From a virus, in the IMG/VR virus record IMGVR_UViG_3300042922_000258, positions 1 to 60,974 of that record: a DNA stretch of 60,974 nt. One strand, written 5' to 3'. Positions 56,917-60,974 of this stretch are shown piece after piece (the first letter of the stretch is position 1; each line of letters starts with the position of its first letter). The position numbers and the translations under genes were made by a program. Under the pieces are notes generated by a model. It had not been told where the DNA came from and made no database searches. It saw nothing but the letters and a program-made list of their open reading frames with translations.

Positions 56917-59900
56917 ATGGCAGATAATACGATGGATAGGCTCGAAATTGAAGTCCAAGCACAAGCATCAAAAGCAAACGCCGAATTAGAGAAATTAGTT
57001 GGCAAGCTCGAAAGAGTATCAGGGTCTTTATCAAAAATTAATGCGTCCGGATTGCAAGGGTTAGCTAATGGCGTCCAGAAATTATCCATATCAATGCAAG
57101 GTATGAGCAATGTCAAAACCGCAGACTTTTCAAGGCTCGCTAAGAATATTGAAAAACTCGGAAGCATCGACCAAGCCAAAATCAACGGAACAGCCTCGGC
57201 ACTCAGAACAATATCCTCTGTATTGACAGCAAGCACTGGATTTACAAGCGGCGCAACACAAATAACTGAGTTGGCCAACAGTATTTCAAGGCTAGGTTAT
57301 AAATCTGCTTCTACGGCTATCACCAATATCCCATTGATGGCGAATGCTCTTCGTGGACTCATGCAAACCCTCGCGACTTCTCCAAACGTATCAAAGAACT
57401 TAATTGATATGACAAATGCCTTGGCTAATTTATCAAATCAAGGTTCAAAGGTGCGAAGCGCAACCAATAGCATTAATGGGTCACTAAAAAAATATTCTTC
57501 ATCCGCCAAGCAAGCCTCTGCCAACACAAGAAACTTTTCATTATCTCTTGCCGGGTTGTACGCAAAGTTATGGTTAGTAAGGCGCGCGATAGGTTTATTG
57601 TCGGGCTCGATTAAAAAGTCTATGGACTTTGGCGAAACAATCAACTTATTTCAGACGTCTTTCAAGAAAATCGGCGTAGATACAGCTACCGACCTTGGAA
57701 TGGAAATGGGTTCGGCGGCCTCAGAAGAATTTGCAAAGGGATTTATAGATAGAGCCAAAGCCTTTAATGAGAAGATTACCGATGCTCTTAGCCTTGATCC
57801 GGAAATGATGATGAAATATCAAGCGGTGTTTGCTCAAATGTCAAATTCGATGGGATTGACAGCGGAATCCGCCATGAATGTTTCGGAGTCACTTACTTTA
57901 CTTGGAAACGACATTGCATCATTGTGGAATATTGACACGGCGGATGCAATGACTAAGCTGCAAAGCGGTCTAGCCGGACAAATACGACCATTGCGTGAAT
58001 TAGGTGTTGATATCTCCAAGACTTCACTTGAAATGTATGCTTTAAAATACGGAATAAAAGATTCCGTTGAGAACATGAGTCAGGCAGCCAAGGTTCAATT
58101 AAGATGGTTGGCTATCATGGAACAGACCGAGGTTGCGTTCGGGGACATGGCAAAAACAATCGACTCTCCGGCAAACCAATTAAGGATCCTTTCTCAACAA
58201 TGGACTAATCTAACTCGTTCAATCGGTAATGTATTTCTACCTATCGTTACAACTGTTCTTCCATACATAAACGCCTTGGTTATTGCGCTCCGCAGAATGG
58301 TGGATACTCTCGCCACTGCGATGGGTTTTGAACTCCCTGATTATACCGACACAAATATTTACACCGATGTTACTGGTGATATTGAGGGTATTGGTGATGG
58401 TGCAGATGAAACCAAGGACTCCGTTGACAGCTTAAAGAAATCTCTTATGAGTTTTGACAGTCTAAATATTCTATCTAAGGGAAAAACCAAAGGCATCGGC
58501 CTTGATGTCGGGTCTGGATATGGAGAATTAGACGATGCTATCAATGAGAAAACCGCTTCCTATATGGCAAAGTTCAATGAAGAGTTGGAAAAAATGAGCA
58601 ATAAAGCGGATACTCTCGCTGACGGCATTGAGAGATTTTTTAGCTTAGTTGGAGATAAAGTTCGCCCAACAACTGAAGCATTCAAAACGCTATGGAATGA
58701 AGGCTTGTCAAAGCTAGGCGGTTTTGTTGGTGATAACCTAGTTAGCTTTTACAAGAACTTCCTATCTCCGGTCGGCACATGGACGCTGGGAGTAGGATTA
58801 CCGAGCCTATTTGAAACAGCCAACAACCTTTTGAACGATATAGATTGGAAAACACTTAATCAATCATTTACAAATTTATATAAAGCACTTTCGCCTTTTG
58901 CGATTTCAATTGGGACTGGACTAATTAATTTTGTAGATGGGTTGGTTGATATTTTAACCCCAGCGGTAAAACTTACCGTTGATGGTTTTTCTAAGGCGCT
59001 GAACGGACTTGCGACAATTATCTCATTGATACCGGAAAGCACGGCCATTGCAATTGGTGGTGCCATCGGAGGAATCGCTACAGCATTCTTGATTTTTGCA
59101 GGAGCTGATTTAGTAGCTGGAATCATCCTAAAGATTAGCGGTGCTATAAAAACCATGTTAGCAACTCTTACGGCACATCCACTGCTATTATTAGCCGGAG
59201 GTTTAGCGGCTATCGCCGGAGCAGCCATTGCATTAGAAAAAGCCAGATTTGATGCTTCAAGTGTTGGTAAATACGTTGACAAAGTTGACTCACTTGTTGA
59301 GGCTTCCAAGGACTTAAACGACGAAATCGCAACATTGCTTAAAAACCAGAAAGAACGGACTACCGGAATTGAAAATGAGTACGGTGCGATTAAAATTCTA
59401 GCTGATAAATATTTTGATTTGGCAGACCAGACAAGCCTAACCAACGACGAACAACTCCTAATGAAGGCGTACGCCGATGAATTAATCGGTGCCGTTCCAG
59501 AATTATCAAGTTTAATCGACGAGCAAACAGGCGCATATAAGGGAACCAAGGATGAAATCGAAGCCTTAATCACAAAAACAAAAGAATACTATTTAGTTCA
59601 AGCGGCGCAAGAAAGCTTAATAGAAATTGCAAAAGCTCAGTATAAAGCAGAAAAGGATTTAAAAGACCTCGAAGAGGAGCGCAAGACTGCGGTTGAATTA
59701 CTTGCGGACAAACAAGCAGAATACAACGACACTATTGGCGTCGGAAACACTAATCTTCATACTGCAAGCGAAGAGCAAAAAGAAGCGGCTAAAAAATCCA
59801 ACGAATTAAGGACTGAAATATCCGCTCTTGAAGGTACAGTTGATAGCCTTGATACTCAAATAAATACAACAACCGGTTCTCAACAAGATTTAAATAATGA

Positions 59901-60456
59901 ATGGGATTATGCCACCGATTATATTACTACGTATTCAGATACGGCAAAAAAAGAAATGCCAAAAGTAGTAACGGCGGTAAATGACGCTTATTCCGAAATT
60001 GATAAAGCGGTTAAGGATTGGAAGCTTCCTGATTTAGTGGCAGCGGTCAAGGTAGACACGAGCGCGCTAACTGAGTTTATGAAGTCACAAACCGGAAGTA
60101 ATATTATCGATTACTCGATGAATAAGTACAAACCCAAGAAATATGCAACTGGCGGTTTTCCTAACACCGGAGAAGCATTTATTGCTCGTGAAAATGGCAT
60201 CCCCGAAATGGTTGGCAAGTGGGGTAATCGCACGGCGGTTGCTAATAATGACCAAATAAGAGGCGGTATTGCTGATGCTGTCAAAGGAGCTTTAATTGAG
60301 GTTTTGGTTCCGGTCATAGGTCAAATAGGCGGCTCAAGAAATAATCCAACCATCGAAGTTCCGCTTTACCTAGACGGCGAAGAATTGGCTAGAGGTATTT
60401 ACAATGGGCAACAGAGTTACGAGGGAAGAATGAACCCTGTCAAAGTAGGAGGTTGA
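56917..60456 (+). CDS. Tape measure protein
   Basis: A 1179-residue protein with N-terminal coiled coil, a long helical body, hydrophobic segments at about 700-790 (for example AIAIGGAIGGIATAFLIFAGADLVAGIILKI), and a C-terminal ATGGFPNTGEAFIARENGIPEMVGKWG block shared by many Firmicutes tape measures. The length predicts a siphovirus tail of roughly 170-180 nm if the usual 1.5 Angstrom per residue rule holds. Confidence 0.92.
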   Translation: MADNTMDRLEIEVQAQASKANAELEKLVGKLERVSGSLSKINASGLQGLANGVQKLSISMQGMSNVKTADFSRLAKNIEKLGSIDQAKINGTASALRTISSVLTASTGFTSGATQITELANSISRLGYKSASTAITNIPLMANALRGLMQTLATSPNVSKNLIDMTNALANLSNQGSKVRSATNSINGSLKKYSSSAKQASANTRNFSLSLAGLYAKLWLVRRAIGLLSGSIKKSMDFGETINLFQTSFKKIGVDTATDLGMEMGSAASEEFAKGFIDRAKAFNEKITDALSLDPEMMMKYQAVFAQMSNSMGLTAESAMNVSESLTLLGNDIASLWNIDTADAMTKLQSGLAGQIRPLRELGVDISKTSLEMYALKYGIKDSVENMSQAAKVQLRWLAIMEQTEVAFGDMAKTIDSPANQLRILSQQWTNLTRSIGNVFLPIVTTVLPYINALVIALRRMVDTLATAMGFELPDYTDTNIYTDVTGDIEGIGDGADETKDSVDSLKKSLMSFDSLNILSKGKTKGIGLDVGSGYGELDDAINEKTASYMAKFNEELEKMSNKADTLADGIERFFSLVGDKVRPTTEAFKTLWNEGLSKLGGFVGDNLVSFYKNFLSPVGTWTLGVGLPSLFETANNLLNDIDWKTLNQSFTNLYKALSPFAISIGTGLINFVDGLVDILTPAVKLTVDGFSKALNGLATIISLIPESTAIAIGGAIGGIATAFLIFAGADLVAGIILKISGAIKTMLATLTAHPLLLLAGGLAAIAGAAIALEKARFDASSVGKYVDKVDSLVEASKDLNDEIATLLKNQKERTTGIENEYGAIKILADKYFDLADQTSLTNDEQLLMKAYADELIGAVPELSSLIDEQTGAYKGTKDEIEALITKTKEYYLVQAAQESLIEIAKAQYKAEKDLKDLEEERKTAVELLADKQAEYNDTIGVGNTNLHTASEEQKEAAKKSNELRTEISALEGTVDSLDTQINTTTGSQQDLNNEWDYATDYITTYSDTAKKEMPKVVTAVNDAYSEIDKAVKDWKLPDLVAAVKVDTSALTEFMKSQTGSNIIDYSMNKYKPKKYATGGFPNTGEAFIARENGIPEMVGKWGNRTAVANNDQIRGGIADAVKGALIEVLVPVIGQIGGSRNNPTIEVPLYLDGEELARGIYNGQQSYEGRMNPVKVGG

Positions 60457-60460
60457 TGTT

Positions 60461-60823
60461 ATGATATACGAAATTAATGGAACCCCATTAAAGACACCAG
60501 CCTCCTGTACATGGGGGTACAATTTTATATCAGGTGAGAATAGCGGTAGAGACACGCTTGATAGCTTAATGCACATAGAGGAACTCGGAACTAAGCGGAA
60601 ACTGAGCGGTGTAGTTTGGAATAACATCACCAACACCGAAGCAACCGAAATCCTTCAGCTTGTTACATCCAAACGAATGATGTTGCTAAAATATGATGAT
60701 TTGTTAAGTGGTAACATTGAAACTCGAACTTTTTATATAAGCGATCCGTCCGCACAAGTATATCGATGGAGTGTTGGCATGAAGATTATTGCGGTGCTTG
60801 GGTTTGATTTCATAGAACAATAA
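60461..60823 (+). CDS. Distal tail-like protein
   Basis: A 120-residue protein (MIYEINGTPLKTPASCTWGYNFI...) right after the tape measure, where Dit-type proteins lie. Short relatives of this kind are common in Clostridia/Streptococcus phages. The next gene, across the circle junction, is the tail-associated protein beginning at position 20 (60857 in the repeat copy). Confidence 0.7.
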   Translation: MIYEINGTPLKTPASCTWGYNFISGENSGRDTLDSLMHIEELGTKRKLSGVVWNNITNTEATEILQLVTSKRMMLLKYDDLLSGNIETRTFYISDPSAQVYRWSVGMKIIAVLGFDFIEQ

Positions 60824-60837
60824 GCAATCGAGATAAG

Positions 60838-60963
60838 AATAGGCGGTGAGAACCCCATGATAAATACATCAAATGAATATAAACAAGTCATCCTGGGTGA
60901 CAATAGAAAGTTTTACGGCGGCGCAACAATTACTTTGCTTGACGGCACGATTTTGACTTTGGA
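60838..60963. repeat. Terminal direct repeat, right copy
   Basis: Identical to bases 1-126. It includes the ribosome site and the first 36 codons of the tail-associated protein, which is complete only in the copy starting at 20. Confidence 0.93.
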
Positions 60964-60974
60964 CCAAAGTCAAA
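60952..60974. other. Fold-back artefact at the contig end
   Basis: TTTGACTTTGG (60952-60962), one A, then its reverse complement CCAAAGTCAAA (60964-60974). The left copy of the terminal repeat continues differently after base 126, so these 11 bases are an assembly or polymerase snap-back artefact. Confidence 0.8.

Larger units (their letters stand above)
1..60837. repeat. Genome-wide dispersed octamer TTGACRGC
   Basis: I counted 37 TTGACAGC and 19 TTGACGGC on the two strands (31 in plus, 25 in minus orientation). Most A-form copies are followed by A (TTGACAGCA). They occur in every codon phase (read as LDS, LTA, AVK and others) and in intergenic DNA (9205, 40134, 42957, 55616). Chance predicts about 1-2 of each. 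Gaps include 10977-16152. Counts were made by eye. Confidence 0.85.

Noticed and set aside
1-60837. Treating each TTGACA within the octamers as a promoter -35 box
   Set aside because: Most copies are inside genes, lack a -10 box at the right distance, and the TTGACGGC form is also enriched. Only sites with a proper partner box were listed as promoters.
1-60837. Oriented stoperators as in mycobacteriophage L5
   Set aside because: L5 sites are oriented with transcription. Here both orientations are mixed within every operon, so direct analogy fails, although repressor binding is not excluded.
1-60837. CRISPR array, diversity-generating retroelement or reverse transcriptase
   Set aside because: No regularly spaced repeats, template/variable repeat pair or RT motif was seen.

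Overview
The window is one complete circular phage genome of about 60,837 bp. Bases 1-126 recur as 60838-60963, so the linear form is a circle opened inside a tail gene. The last 11 bases are a fold-back artefact. Low GC, strong AGGAGG-type ribosome sites, an SPP1/HK97-like head and tail module and the gene families point to a temperate siphovirus of a low-GC Bacillota host, probably class Clostridia. The host genus cannot be read from the sequence. A ParM-like actin, a ParR-like partner, centromere-like repeats and an iteron cluster make it a good candidate phage-plasmid, although it also has a tRNA-type attP and an integrase.

Layout. (1) 20-7900, plus: tail-associated protein, tail fibre with a beta-helix-type body, baseplate and fibre proteins, interrupted by two morons: a hexapeptide acyltransferase with its own promoter, and a secreted small protein on the opposite strand. 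(2) 7956-9176: a XerC/D-like recombinase behind a nested inverted repeat with convergent promoters. (3) 9290-10463: two holin-type membrane proteins and an M15 endolysin. (4) 31820 down to 10515, minus: a long early operon with an XRE regulator, a secreted transglycosylase, an 852-residue tandem SH3-like protein, an SbcC-like ATPase, RecT, SSB, an ERCC4-type nuclease, a primase zinc finger, a PAPS-reductase-like enzyme, a C5 methyltransferase and many small Cys-rich proteins. It is interrupted by an ISL3-type element (about 12207-14817) that carries a second PAPS-reductase-like gene. (5) 32030-33706, plus: repressor, integrase and attP overlapping the 3' half of a tRNA-Leu-like sequence. (6) 34373-36557: regulator, lipoprotein and parMR. 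(7) 36917-40121: three small membrane proteins and a HerA/VirB4-type ATPase, resembling a stripped-down conjugation module. (8) 40234-42866: a second repressor/cro-like pair with three operators, a VirE/D5-type helicase and an iteron-rich putative origin. (9) 43042-60823 and on through position 1, plus: packaging, head, connector and tail genes, including a clear -1 frameshift (T TTT TTC) in the tail chaperone gene.

The most striking signal that genes do not explain is an octamer, TTGACRGC. I counted 56 copies by hand (37 with A, 19 with G), on both strands, in all reading frames and in intergenic DNA, where one or two of each would be expected. It is absent from 10977-16152, which includes the inserted element. 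Other notable points are apparent AUA start codons for the transposase and the replicative helicase, an SSB-like acidic tail on that helicase, and a leftover second C-terminus after the HerA/VirB4-like ATPase.
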